Below are positions 7,860-16,131 of a stretch of 64,000 nucleotides of DNA, one piece after another. Every line of letters starts with the position of its first letter. The first letter of the stretch is position 1. Below the pieces are notes generated by a model, which saw only the letters and a program-made list of their open reading frames with translations, was not told the origin of the DNA and ran no database searches. The DNA is from an uncultured Bacilli bacterium. Its GTDB lineage: Bacteria; Bacillota_I; Bacilli_A; RF39; UBA660. The stretch covers positions 38,676-102,675 of the forward strand of contig CAKPLN010000005.1 in NCBI GenBank assembly GCA_934167665.1, given 5' to 3'. A program made the position numbers and the translations under genes.

Positions 7860-8010
7860 AGAACAAAAGACAAATTTTTAATTTGTCGCTTTGGTCGTCA
7901 CCGATCAAAATTCCTACTTCACTGATAAAGTACCCTTTATTCTCCATAGGCTTAAATTCCGATAGTCGCTACCGTACTCATTTTATTTTATTACTATCTA
8001 TTCTTAAACT
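7860..8010 (-). ncRNA. Candidate TnpB omegaRNA (right-end RNA), copy 1
   Basis: In TnpB systems the RNA that guides the nuclease is encoded at the 3' end of tnpB and runs through the element's right end, with the guide coming from flanking DNA. Here the 131 bases at 7860-7990 are identical to 52850-52980 although they are non-coding. They contain the terminal hairpin GACAAAT/ATTTGTC and further self-complementary segments. The 5' boundary inside tnpB is unknown. The guide would be the bases just below 7860, beginning TGGGAAAGTAAC on the minus strand. The RNA itself is inferred. Confidence 0.6.
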
Positions 8011-9146
8011 AACTTTCTTTGATAATGCATTCTTAATCCTTCAAACATAATATTTATACTAGCATTTATATCTCGATCATTTTCGCATCCACACTTACTA
8101 CATATCCATTCTCTAACATTTAAATTATCTGTCTCTTTCGTTGTGTTGTCACAATGACTACATTTCTTACTGCTTGGAAAATATGTATCTACTTGATAAT
8201 AATATTTTCCTATTAGACTACACTTCCATTTGAGCTGCTGACATATCCTATTGAAACTGGCATCTAAAATATTTTTGGCTAGATTATGCTTATGTGTCAT
8301 CTCTTGTATATTTAACTTTTCACTAACTATAATATCATGTTCTTTAACGAGTCTATTTACAATATTAATTATATTATGTTTTCTACTATTTTTAATTTTA
8401 CTATGAATTCTAGCGATTTTTTCTTTTGTCTTATAATAATTATTACTACTCTTTATTTGCCTTGCTAGTTTTTTCTGTAATTTTTTTAATCTCTTTTCTC
8501 TTTTTAAAATTTCTTTTGGATTAGCATATTTTTCCCCATCACTTGTCACAACTAAATCTTTTATTCCTAAGTCTATTCCAACTATATTTTGGGGAATAAC
8601 GTTACTACTAGGTACAACAAACTCTTTTTCTTCAACTACTACACTCACATAATACTTATTAGTTGTTTCTTTCTCAATAGTAGCATTAATAATCCTCCCA
8701 CTTATTTTTTTTAAATTTCTATAACCTCTTATATCAACTAGCCCAATTTTAGGTAATTTGATTTTTCTATTTACTAAATCTAATTCTATATTACTGTATT
8801 CACTATTTTTATATGTACTTTTAATGCATGGAGTTCTATAGCTTTGCTTATTAAATTTACTCTTAAATTGAGGATAATTACCACGTTTTGAATAATAGTT
8901 TTTAAAGGCGTCTTCTAAATTAAAAACAGTACACCTTAAACTACAAGAATCTACTTCTTTTAAAAATGGATAATCATTGTATAAGTTTTTTATTTCTCCA
9001 CACATGTCAAAAGCCTTTATAAGACCATTCTTTATACACTTGTCTAGAAAATAGTTATAAATAAATCTAACACAACCAAAAGTTTTAGTTAAGAGCTGTT
9101 TTTGATAACTATTAGGATACAGTCTAAACTTATAGGCTTTATACAT
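8004..9146 (-). CDS. tnpB: RNA-guided nuclease TnpB (IS605 OrfB family)
   Basis: A 380-residue TnpB, full length for the family. It opens YKAYKFRLYPNSYQKQLL. The RuvC-like catalytic residues are visible: Asp in VGIDLGIKD (about residue 190), Glu in VSEKLNIQEM (about 275) and Asp in NDRDINASINI (about 358). Between the last two is a four-Cys zinc ribbon, CSHCDNTT...CSKCGCEN. The start chosen is ATG 9146, six bases after GGAGGTG; the longer reading from 9164 has no site. TnpB cuts DNA next to the element's TAM and helps keep the element. This is the only intact copy of four related sequences in the window. Confidence 0.93.
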   Translation of the reverse strand: MYKAYKFRLYPNSYQKQLLTKTFGCVRFIYNYFLDKCIKNGLIKAFDMCGEIKNLYNDYPFLKEVDSCSLRCTVFNLEDAFKNYYSKRGNYPQFKSKFNKQSYRTPCIKSTYKNSEYSNIELDLVNRKIKLPKIGLVDIRGYRNLKKISGRIINATIEKETTNKYYVSVVVEEKEFVVPSSNVIPQNIVGIDLGIKDLVVTSDGEKYANPKEILKREKRLKKLQKKLARQIKSSNNYYKTKEKIARIHSKIKNSRKHNIINIVNRLVKEHDIIVSEKLNIQEMTHKHNLAKNILDASFNRICQQLKWKCSLIGKYYYQVDTYFPSSKKCSHCDNTTKETDNLNVREWICSKCGCENDRDINASINIMFEGLRMHYQRKLV

Positions 9147-9482
9147 GCAATACACCTCCATCATCTTGACTTACTATAATAAATTACAAACATATGTTTG
9201 TTAATATTGATGTTACTATTTAATAAGAAAATTTCTTATAAGTTAAAAATATCACAACTTGGATCCGCCCCAGGGGTTATAATTGGCGAACATCTTGGAT
9301 TTTTAAATTTTATTAAAAAGAAAAGTACTCTTAAGATGGAATGTCCATACTGTGGTGGTACTATGTTACCTATTGATTTAAAAAATTAGAGTTTTTAACT
9401 TTAATCTTTTTGGTATGGACTTGATTCTATCGAGTCCTTTTTTTGCTGAATAATAACCTGAACGCACTTTCCTTATATATAA
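9147..9482. other. Left-end region of IS copy 1, no clear gene
   Basis: About 335 bases upstream of tnpB, alignable with 53362-53690 at clear DNA identity. A plus-strand reading frame here ends with MECPYCGGTMLPIDLKN, a zinc-ribbon-like tail, and a plus-strand terminator follows. In the other copy the frame is shifted and stopped. I treat this as element left-end DNA, perhaps carrying a remnant of a captured gene, and do not call a gene. Confidence 0.5.
9417..9445 (+). terminator. Rho-independent terminator, plus strand
   Basis: Stem GGACTTGA/TCGAGTCC (one G-U pair), five-base loop, then seven T. It points along the plus strand, away from tnpB, and follows the zinc-ribbon-like frame that ends at 9389. 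There is no T-run on the minus side. Confidence 0.7.
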
Positions 9483-9510
9483 AAAAAAGACTATTTTTTT
9501 AGTCTTTTAA
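9483..9510. terminator. Hairpin terminator downstream of the transglutaminase gene
   Basis: AAAAGACT/AGTCTTTT stem with a T-rich loop (9485-9508), flanked by A and T runs so it could act both ways. It lies about 120 bases beyond the stop of the transglutaminase-like gene. Confidence 0.5.
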
Positions 9511-9630
9511 TATTTTAAATATATTGGAAGTGGTTCAAAGAAAATATTTTATTTTGAGAGCAAATATTGTAATTAAATTTCACTTCCACTATCAATATAT
9601 CACAATAGAAAAATGTAAACAATAACTTTA

Positions 9631-10521
9631 CTATATTTTTTCAAAAAGTTCACTATCTTCTATAGCAGGATACCACTCAGGGTGATCCATAATATATCCT
9701 TCCATCTTTTTTTGCTTTAAGCCATCATAATAATAGCTACTACTCATATAGATTGAAGACGCAACTGTTGAATCAAAGAAGTAATATTTACCATTATATT
9801 CAACAACATTCCACATATGTCTTCCACTAGTATTACCAGTTACACCATAAGACTTAATACCAATATTTTGAAAAATAACCTGACTAGCTTTAGCAAAACC
9901 AGCACATACAGCTTTTTTTCTCATAAAAACACTATAAATAGATTGATTCTTTGATGAAGAAGTAAAAGTTAAATCATAGTCAGTATTTTTACCAACCCAA
10001 TCATAAACATACTTAATCTTCTCCCTATCATCCATATCCTTAGTATCGTACTTAATATCAGCAATTATCCTCTTTATTCTAGCCTCAGCAATCTTTTGTG
10101 TAACAGGGATTTTAACAGCATATTCAAAATTAACCCTAATAGTTGAATCTTTATATAAAGCACTATAGTTAGAATAAGACATAAGTTCAGGATGATCTAC
10201 TAAAATAGCATCATTAACAATACCCAGTAAAGAAAAGCAATCAGAATAATCCTTACACTGAAAATCATCTAAGCCAAAACTAATACTTCTCTTATTATCC
10301 TTAACATTATAAAAAAACAAATCATATAATTTTTTCTCTCTACTATTTAAAAAGTTATTATAAACATAACTATCAGACATATATAAATCATTAATATAAT
10401 ACTTATTATTTTTATCAATTAGTAAATTATTATCTACAGTTCTAGTAAAATTAAAATAAATATAAAAAGTAAATAATATAAGAAGAATAGTTAAAAATTT
10501 ATTTTTCTTAAAGAAAAGCAT
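9631..10521 (-). CDS. Membrane-anchored transglutaminase-like protein
   Basis: A 296-residue protein with an N-terminal anchor (about residues 8-25) and an extracytoplasmic transglutaminase-like domain. The Cys-His-Asp triad is visible in KKAVCAGFAKASQ (Cys), GRHMWNVVEYNGKYYFFDST (His, Asp). An upstream helical part includes EKIKYVYDWVGKNTDYD, typical of these domains. Bacterial members are usually cysteine proteases or cross-linkers at the cell surface; the substrate here is unknown. The site before the ATG is weak. It follows a DUF5684-like gene by 18 bases and may share its transcript. Confidence 0.82.
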   Translation of the reverse strand: MLFFKKNKFLTILLILFTFYIYFNFTRTVDNNLLIDKNNKYYINDLYMSDSYVYNNFLNSREKKLYDLFFYNVKDNKRSISFGLDDFQCKDYSDCFSLLGIVNDAILVDHPELMSYSNYSALYKDSTIRVNFEYAVKIPVTQKIAEARIKRIIADIKYDTKDMDDREKIKYVYDWVGKNTDYDLTFTSSSKNQSIYSVFMRKKAVCAGFAKASQVIFQNIGIKSYGVTGNTSGRHMWNVVEYNGKYYFFDSTVASSIYMSSSYYYDGLKQKKMEGYIMDHPEWYPAIEDSELFEKI

Positions 10522-10539
10522 CTAATCCACTTCCCATCT

Positions 10540-10866
10540 TTACATAGCTAATCGAAAAGCCATTAATGGATACATAATAATAGGAAAAAGTAAAATTAAT
10601 AATCCCATCAAAAAACCATAACCAAAAGTATAGCTTACTATAAAAGGTAGAAATATATAAATAAGTGTAAAAATAAAGGCTCCATCAGGTAAAACAATCA
10701 ATAAAATACCTAAAATAAACAATATAATTGGTTTTATATCTAATTCAATAAAAAAAAGTGCTAGATTATAAATAGGAATTAGCCCAAACCAAAATGGATA
10801 ACATGCCTTAGATAAAAAGCCACAAAGTGATAAGTAAAATACAATTCCAACAATCAACCAATACAT
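10540..10866 (-). CDS. DUF5684-like membrane protein
   Basis: A 108-residue protein that is almost wholly membrane segments, with the short loop PFWFGLIPIYNLALF that recalls the W-x-x-x-IPIYN motif of DUF5684 proteins. The frame remains open to 10968, but that extension runs through a transcription terminator and reaches the tRNA-Arg gene, so the internal ATG at 10866 is used. A second protein with this motif is at 12919-13536. Function unknown. Confidence 0.6.
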   Translation of the reverse strand: MYWLIVGIVFYLSLCGFLSKACYPFWFGLIPIYNLALFFIELDIKPIILFILGILLIVLPDGAFIFTLIYIFLPFIVSYTFGYGFLMGLLILLFPIIMYPLMAFRLAM

Positions 10867-10921
10867 ATTTAAAACTCCTACTATTATAAGAACATAGTAG
10901 CATTTATTAGAAAAAAGTGCA

Positions 10922-10946
10922 ATAAAAAACTCTAGATACCTAGAGT
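10922..10946 (-). terminator. Terminator of tRNA-Arg
   Basis: On the minus strand, ACTCTAG-GTAT-CTAGAGT followed by TTTTTT, 13 bases beyond the tRNA CCA end. Confidence 0.85.
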
Positions 10947-10958
10947 CTAATTCATAAG

Positions 10959-11035
10959 TGGTGTCCACGAGGCGACTCGAACGCCTGACCGATCGCTTAG
11001 AAGGCGATTGCTCTATCCAGCTGAGCTACGTAGAC
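10959..11035 (-). tRNA. tRNA-Arg (anticodon TCT)
   Basis: A 77-base cloverleaf with encoded CCA. Acceptor GTCTACG pairs with CGTGGAC, discriminator A. The anticodon arm ATCGC-CTTCTAA-GCGAT gives TCT. The T arm reads GGCGTTCGAGTCGCC. It stands alone with its own terminator. Confidence 0.96.
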
Positions 11036-11063
11036 ATATCACAACTGACAAATAGAATTATAC

Positions 11064-11097
11064 AATAAAAGCACCGATGTTGCAAGTGCTTTTTTTA
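11064..11097. terminator. Bidirectional terminator after gerM
   Basis: AGCAC/GTGCT stem (11070-11090) inside AAAAGCAC...GTGCTTTTTTT, with A- and T-runs on both sides. It ends the gerM transcript on the minus strand. Confidence 0.75.
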
Positions 11098-11105
11098 AAA
11101 AAGAT

Positions 11106-12056
11106 CTAATATGGTATATCACTAGTACCAATATAACCAATCTTTTGCCCATTAACCTCAAACATAACCATATTAACATCATAATTATCAAACACAGAAT
11201 ACGCTAAACTATATATTACTTCCTCCAAAACCTTATCATTGCCATCAAATAAATAATCATTAAAATTCAAATACATCACATCATCATCTTTACGATACTC
11301 TAAAAGCTTTGTATTACTATTTAAAAAACTCATTAAATTACTTTCATAAATATAATTAGAAGATAACTCTTCAACTATTATCTTAATCTTATCTCTATTA
11401 TCATTTAAATACTTAGTAACTGGAACATAATAAAGATTATTATCTATATTTTCCAAATAATAAATTACAACTTTATTAATATCATCACGAGAAGTAATAT
11501 TATATGATTCATTAATTCCAAGACTTTTATTTAAAACAGTTGGTATTTTTTCTAAAGAATTAGGATATTTATCAAAATTTTCACCTTCAACCAATAAACT
11601 AACGCCTTTATAGTTTCCAAGTTCCATAATACTATAAACAATAGCTGCTACCATCTTTTTTTCATCATTACTAGAAACATTTAAAATCTCTTTGGAAAAA
11701 TCAATAGTAACAATATTTTTCCCAACAATAACTTCTTTAATAGTAGTCCCCTTAGGTATCACTCCTCTAAGTCCATCTACCATTATATTTGAATTACCAA
11801 CAACTAAATTTATAACTAAAGATGCAATCTTACTTTTCTCATTTTCTTCATCAAGTAAAATTTTACTCTTAACTAATAATCCACTATCATTAAGTAGATA
11901 AATACTATGAACATACTTACCATTATCCCCAATCTGCAAATTAGTTTTTAAAAGATTTTCCGTATTATTATTACTAGTAATAGTTAATACAAAAAGAAGT
12001 ATAAATAGCGATAAAGTAGTCGTAAATATTTTTCTTAACGCTTTTGTTCTAAGCAC
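11106..12056 (-). CDS. gerM: Spore germination protein GerM
   Basis: A 316-residue exported protein with an N-terminal signal anchor (about residues 11-27) and two GerMN domains in tandem: the first with IPKGTTIKEVIVGKNIVTIDFSKE, the second with NDNRDKIKIIVEEL and DDDVMYLNFNDYLF. GerM acts in spore cortex assembly and germination in Bacillus. The start chosen is GTG 12056, six bases after AGGTGATA; a GTG at 12065 overlaps the ribosome site. It follows gerE and spoIIIAH on the same strand, in a sporulation cluster. Confidence 0.9.
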   Translation of the reverse strand: MLRTKALRKIFTTTLSLFILLFVLTITSNNNTENLLKTNLQIGDNGKYVHSIYLLNDSGLLVKSKILLDEENEKSKIASLVINLVVGNSNIMVDGLRGVIPKGTTIKEVIVGKNIVTIDFSKEILNVSSNDEKKMVAAIVYSIMELGNYKGVSLLVEGENFDKYPNSLEKIPTVLNKSLGINESYNITSRDDINKVVIYYLENIDNNLYYVPVTKYLNDNRDKIKIIVEELSSNYIYESNLMSFLNSNTKLLEYRKDDDVMYLNFNDYLFDGNDKVLEEVIYSLAYSVFDNYDVNMVMFEVNGQKIGYIGTSDIPY

Positions 12057-12078
12057 AAATATCACCTATACAAATATA

Positions 12079-12104
12079 TGAAAAATCGTGCTAGTTTAGC
12101 ACGA
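12079..12104 (-). terminator. Terminator after gerE
   Basis: Minus strand TCGTGCT-AAACT-AGCACGA then TTTTT, immediately after the gerE stop codon. Confidence 0.88.
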
Positions 12105-12106
12105 CT

Positions 12107-12313
12107 TTATATTGATAATTCTTTTAATTTTAAAAGTTCTACTACTGCACATGCTCTCCCATTAACACCAAGCTTTTGAATTACATTGGAAATATGATTA
12201 CGAACTGTTTTTTCACTTATCGCAAGTTCCCTCGCAATCTCTTTTGTACTCTTATTAGTAATTAAAAGCTCGAAAACACTGCGCTCTCTAGCAGTTAAAA
12301 TTTTACTAACCAT
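12107..12313 (-). CDS. gerE: Sporulation transcription factor GerE
   Basis: A 68-residue LuxR-type helix-turn-helix protein made of the DNA-binding domain only, as in GerE of Bacillus. The match is close: LTARERSVFELL, NKSTKEIARELAISEKTVRN and HISNVIQKLGVNGRA, ending VVELLKLKELSI. GerE is the last regulator of the mother-cell programme, acting with SigK on coat genes. The start is ATG 12313, with AGGTG just upstream; a GTG three codons earlier overlaps that site. Neighbouring gerM and spoIIIAH strengthen the call. Confidence 0.95.
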   Translation of the reverse strand: MVSKILTARERSVFELLITNKSTKEIARELAISEKTVRNHISNVIQKLGVNGRACAVVELLKLKELSI

Positions 12314-12357
12314 TTTCTTCACCTAAAATATTTTATGAAGAAAGTAAAAATTAGTGT

Positions 12358-12855
12358 CTAACTCTTTTGAAATTTAACAGTTATATACATTTTATTTTTA
12401 TAACTTTGTTGAACAAGTCGCATAATATTATTAGCTAAAGTACTATCATGCTTATCTGTCACACAAACAATATTAATATTACTATTATCAATCTTAACAA
12501 AGCAATTTAATCCATATTCATTTTTAATTGCTTTTTCATGTTTTTCTTCCTTACCTTGTAATTCATTTAAATATTTTAATTTTTCATAAGCATTATTCTT
12601 CTCCTCACCACTAACAGCTTCACTAGTTAACTGTTCTTGTAGAACATCCATTTCATTTTGACGTTCCTCTTCCAAGCTAACTCGCATTGCTACCAAAGAA
12701 GAAACACTTTCAACATTATTATTAACACCTGCATTAGTAACTATTTCATTATCCTTATTAGAAAGTAATAAATCATTAGGCATAGTAATATAATAAATAC
12801 TTAGAACTAATATTAAACTAAACAACGTTAAAAACCATAAATTTTGCTTACTCAT
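12358..12855 (-). CDS. spoIIIAH: Stage III sporulation protein AH
   Basis: SpoIIIAH is the mother-cell half of the SpoIIQ-SpoIIIAH channel that crosses the space between mother cell and forespore. The 165-residue protein starts MSKQNLWFLTLFSLILVLSI, the N-terminal membrane anchor typical of the family. A charged helix follows (VAMRVSLEEERQNEMDVLQEQL), then a C-terminal ring-building domain with YGLNCFVKIDNSNINIVC. The start is ATG 12855, nine bases after AAGGAGG; an ATG three codons earlier abuts the site. The other spoIIIA genes (AA-AG) are not beside it. Confidence 0.88.
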   Translation of the reverse strand: MSKQNLWFLTLFSLILVLSIYYITMPNDLLLSNKDNEIVTNAGVNNNVESVSSLVAMRVSLEEERQNEMDVLQEQLTSEAVSGEEKNNAYEKLKYLNELQGKEEKHEKAIKNEYGLNCFVKIDNSNINIVCVTDKHDSTLANNIMRLVQQSYKNKMYITVKFQKS

Positions 12856-12890
12856 ACATGACATCCTCCTTAACTACTAAATTATACGTT

Positions 12891-12920
12891 CAAAAAAAAA
12901 GAATATTCTAAGAATATCCT
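12891..12920 (-). terminator. Terminator after the zinc-ribbon DUF5684-like gene
   Basis: Minus strand AGGATATTC-TTA-GAATATTCT with one G-U pair, then nine T. It separates the zinc-ribbon membrane protein from spoIIIAH. Confidence 0.8.
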
Positions 12921-13536
12921 ATATTTTATTACCACATTTTGAACAATAATTAGACTCTTCTTTAACTTGGTTACCACATTTTGAACAATACTTCAAACTA
13001 TTATCAGTACTGGTTAAATTATTATTACCATTAACACCAAATATTTTAATAATTGGATCATCAACTGGTTTAGGTCCTAAATAAGTACTATTGCCAAATG
13101 CCAATATCAAATAAAATATTGGTTCACAAAAGAAAAGTCCAACCGCGAAAGCATCACTTTTACCAAAACTTCTAGCCATACTAATTGAAAAAATAACTTT
13201 AAAATACAATCTAGCTAGCCAAGTAATAGTAGCCAAGGGAGGAAATGGAATAACTATAAAATGTATTAACACTAAAATAAGAATCCAATATGTACTGATT
13301 CCACATATTTCACATCCAACATAAGTATTATAAATTGGGATAAATGCTTCCCATCCTTTTTTTGAAGCTTTTTTATAAGTTTTATACTTACCTAAAATAT
13401 TAATAAAATAAATAATTAAAACAACAAACAAAATAATCGATAATATCGAAAGTATTACATATAAAATATCACTACTAAAATGAAACAAATCTAAAAAACT
13501 ATCATCATTAAATATACTTAAAAAATCATAATCCAT
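12919..13536 (-). CDS. DUF5684-like membrane protein with double zinc ribbon
   Basis: A 205-residue membrane protein. The N-terminal half has three or four membrane segments and the motif KKGWEAFIPIYNTY, as in DUF5684 proteins. The C-terminus carries two short CxxC units, YCSKCGNQ and YCSKCGNK, forming a zinc ribbon on the cytosolic side. AGGAG lies eight bases before the ATG at 13536. It resembles the smaller protein at 10540-10866 but has the added ribbon. Function unknown. Confidence 0.7.
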   Translation of the reverse strand: MDYDFLSIFNDDSFLDLFHFSSDILYVILSILSIILFVVLIIYFINILGKYKTYKKASKKGWEAFIPIYNTYVGCEICGISTYWILILVLIHFIVIPFPPLATITWLARLYFKVIFSISMARSFGKSDAFAVGLFFCEPIFYLILAFGNSTYLGPKPVDDPIIKIFGVNGNNNLTSTDNSLKYCSKCGNQVKEESNYCSKCGNKI

Positions 13537-13547
13537 ATAATTAGCTC

Positions 13548-14801
13548 CTATCTCTCATTTAAAACTTTCATAACAGCACTCATTAATCCTATTTTACCAT
13601 ACTGATAAGTCAAAGCTCCTTGCATATAGGCAATATAAGGTTCTCTAATTGGTCCATCACATGAAAGCTCTATTGAAGATCCTTGCGTAAAAGCTCCACT
13701 AGCCATAATAACCTGACTATCATATCCTGGCATATCTGAAGGTTCAACTATCGCATTAGAGTCAATCGGTGAAGCTTCCTGAATTCCTCTTGTAAATTCA
13801 ATTAATTTATTAGGATCATGAAAGATAATATTTTGAACAATATCAACACGTTCATCATTATATTTTGGTTCAACATCAAAACCAAGCTCCTCCATAACCT
13901 TACTAGTCAAAACAGCCGTTTTTAAAGCTGAAGCAATAACTGATGGAGCCATAAATAATCCTTGTAAAATTTGCTTGTTAATGCCGAGTGTAGGTCCAAC
14001 TTCCTTACCACAACCAGGAACTGTTAATCTTTCAGCACATAATTCTATTAAGTCTTTTCTACCCGCAATATAAGCACCATTTGGTGCAATACCACCACCT
14101 AAATTTTTAATAAGTGACCCAACAATTACATCAGCCCCAACACTAAGAGGTTCACTTCTGCTAACAAATTCACAATAACAGTTATCAACCATAATGATTA
14201 CATCTTTATCAATGTCCTTAATAAGCTTAATAACTTTCTCTAGCTTCGCTAAATTTAAACTCTTTCTAGTAGAATATCCTTTACTACGTTGAATTTCTAC
14301 AACTTTAACCTTATTATTTCTAATAAAATCAGCAATATTTTCATAATCAAAATCATCATTAACTAAATCTATTTGACTATATCTAATTCCATAACTTTTT
14401 AAAGAACTAGCATTTTCTCTAATACCAATAACTTCATCTAAAGTATCATATGGTTTACCACAAATACTCAAAAGCAAATCATTAGGTCTTAATAAAGCAA
14501 AAAAACATACCGTAAGTGCATGACTACCTGAAATAAATTGACTACGAACTAAAGCATCTTCTGCACCTAAAACATCCTTAAAAACATCCTCAATTGCGTC
14601 TCGTCCAATATCATTATAACCATATCCTGTAGTAAGACCAAAATGAACCTCAGATATCTTATTCTTATGAAAACTACTTAGTACTTTTAAACTATTAAAA
14701 GCACAATCCTCATCAATTTTAGAAAATTGTTCTAAACATTCTTTCTCACACTTATTAACTAATTCAACTACTTCTGAAGAAATATTTAAACTACTATACA
14801 T
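13548..14801 (-). CDS. PLP-dependent lyase, methionine gamma-lyase/YnbB family
   Basis: A 417-residue fold-type I PLP enzyme of the family once called aluminium resistance protein, usually found next to hfq/glnR in Bacillus. Key features: VHFGLTTGYGYNDIGRD, VRSQFISGSHAL, MVDNCYCEF (Asp for the pyridine nitrogen) and the probable Schiff-base Lys in GSLIKNLGGG (about residue 230). The exact reaction of these proteins is not settled. The start is ATG 14801 (MYSSLN) after AGGTG. It is 15 bases downstream of the SDR gene, probably in one operon. Confidence 0.85.
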   Translation of the reverse strand: MYSSLNISSEVVELVNKCEKECLEQFSKIDEDCAFNSLKVLSSFHKNKISEVHFGLTTGYGYNDIGRDAIEDVFKDVLGAEDALVRSQFISGSHALTVCFFALLRPNDLLLSICGKPYDTLDEVIGIRENASSLKSYGIRYSQIDLVNDDFDYENIADFIRNNKVKVVEIQRSKGYSTRKSLNLAKLEKVIKLIKDIDKDVIIMVDNCYCEFVSRSEPLSVGADVIVGSLIKNLGGGIAPNGAYIAGRKDLIELCAERLTVPGCGKEVGPTLGINKQILQGLFMAPSVIASALKTAVLTSKVMEELGFDVEPKYNDERVDIVQNIIFHDPNKLIEFTRGIQEASPIDSNAIVEPSDMPGYDSQVIMASGAFTQGSSIELSCDGPIREPYIAYMQGALTYQYGKIGLMSAVMKVLNER

Positions 14802-14816
14802 AAAAATCACCTACTA

Positions 14817-15557
14817 TTAATTATACTTTCCACCATCAACTTTAATTATTGAATCATTAACATAGCTTGCCTTACTACTAGCCAAAAATAACACAACTGA
14901 ACTAATCTCATCAGGATTGGCAAATCTCCCTAATAATATTTTATCTCTTTCATTTTGAATTTGTTCAATAGATAAATCCTTATTCATATCTGTTTTAACC
15001 CAACCAGGGCAAACACAATTAACATAAATATAAGGTGCAAATTCTAAGGCCAAATTATGAGTAAGTGAAATAACACCCGCCTTAGAAGCATCATAGTCGC
15101 AGCTTTCAGGATAATAACTATCTACTGCATTAGTAGAAGAAATATTAATAATTTTACCATTCTTATTTTCAAGCATAATCTTTCCAACATACTTACTGCA
15201 AAGATAAGTACCTATCAAATTAACATCAAGAATTCTTCTAAAATCTCGTATACTTTTATCAAGTAACAAATTATCACGACAAATGCCAGCATTATTAACT
15301 AAAATATCTATCTTACCAAAACGATCTACAATAGCATCTACCATACTACAAACATCTTCTTCATTAGAAACATCACACTTAGCAAGCATTACATCAACAT
15401 CATAATTATTTTTAATATAATTCTCAAGTTCTAAAGCTTCTTCATCATTATGACAATAATTAATAACTACATCAACTTTTGCTTTAGCAAAACCTAATAC
15501 TATACTCTTTCCAATTCCCCTACTACCACCAGTAACAAGAGCCACCATCTTTTTCAT
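14817..15557 (-). CDS. SDR-family oxidoreductase (FabG-like)
   Basis: A 246-residue short-chain dehydrogenase/reductase. Cofactor motif TGGSRGIG (residues 9-16), NNAG, catalytic Ser in NISSTN and Tyr-Lys in YDASK (about residue 155), C-terminal NDSIIKVDGG. The pattern is that of a 3-oxoacyl-ACP reductase, but with no fab neighbours the substrate cannot be assigned. The start is ATG 15557, four bases after GGTAGGTG. The upstream DNA is a decayed IS fragment. Confidence 0.88.
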   Translation of the reverse strand: MKKMVALVTGGSRGIGKSIVLGFAKAKVDVVINYCHNDEEALELENYIKNNYDVDVMLAKCDVSNEEDVCSMVDAIVDRFGKIDILVNNAGICRDNLLLDKSIRDFRRILDVNLIGTYLCSKYVGKIMLENKNGKIINISSTNAVDSYYPESCDYDASKAGVISLTHNLALEFAPYIYVNCVCPGWVKTDMNKDLSIEQIQNERDKILLGRFANPDEISSVVLFLASSKASYVNDSIIKVDGGKYN

Positions 15558-15637
15558 ATAACACCTACCCAAAGACTCATAAATACAATAACAATTTTAC
15601 AATAAATCAGCAAAATCAGCAATACAAAAGATATCAA

Positions 15638-16070
15638 GAACAGAAGATAAATTTTTAATTTGGCATTTTACAATACAAATTAGCATCTTCACTTTGTAGG
15701 TAAGGCTTCTTTATTCTCCATAAGTTTAAAACGAAATTCTTTTACTATTCCATATTTTCATTTATCTAAGTATTTTAATAATACATTTTTAGGCCTTCAA
15801 ACATAATATTTATTAATTATTTCTTTACAATAGTAGTACTTATAATCATTAAACTTATTTTTTTATGTTTCTATAACATCCTATATCAACTAATCCAATT
15901 TCAAATAATCACCTTTAGTATTTACAAAGTTAAATTCTATATTGTTATATTCTTTGTTATTATATGTACTTTTAAAGTATACATTTTTATAACTTTATTT
16001 ATTAAATTTGACATTAAATCTAGTGTAATTACCACATTTAAAAAAATAGTTTTTTAAAAATGTTTTCCAA
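15638..16070 (-). pseudogene. Decayed tnpB element fragment (copy 3)
   Basis: Non-coding stretch alignable with the tnpB element: GAACAGAAGATAAATTTTTA matches the right-end hairpin region, CCTTCAAACATAATATTTAT matches the tnpB C-terminal codons, and CTATATCAACTAATCCAATTT plus TAATTACCACATTT match further upstream parts. Many indels and stops; the catalytic region is deleted. No element left end is seen. It fills the space between the SDR gene and the large prepilin-like gene. Confidence 0.8.
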
Positions 16071-16071
16071 A

Positions 16072-16114
16072 TTAAAAAGGTCACTACCTATAGTCAGGAA
16101 TAATGACCTTTTAA
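16072..16114. terminator. Terminator after the large prepilin-like gene
   Basis: AAAAAGGTCA/TGACCTTTT stem flanked by A and T runs on both strands, 18 bases beyond the gene's stop. Confidence 0.75.
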
Positions 16115-16131
16115 TATGTAATATTGTATAA

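Larger units (their letters stand above)
7860..9484 (-). mobile_element. IS200/IS605-type tnpB element (copy 1, intact tnpB)
   Basis: Bounds come from comparison with the second copy at 52850-53690: shared sequence begins at 7860 (AGAACAAAAGAC) and fades near 9484 after CACTTTCC. The right end (tnpB 3' side) holds a perfect hairpin GACAAAT-TTTTA-ATTTGTC at 7869-7887. The left side holds TAAGAAA-A-TTTCTTA near 9222-9236 and a palindrome ACAAACATATGTTTGT near 9187. There are no terminal inverted repeats or target duplications, as expected for this family. No tnpA is present, so movement would need a transposase in trans. Confidence 0.75.

Noticed and set aside
9198..9389. Plus-strand 63-codon ORF as a real gene
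   Set aside because: No ribosome site, decayed in copy 2 and inside the IS left end; kept only as a finding.
10866..10968. N-terminal extension of the DUF5684-like protein
   Set aside because: It spans a terminator and reaches the tRNA-Arg gene; the internal ATG gives the better protein.
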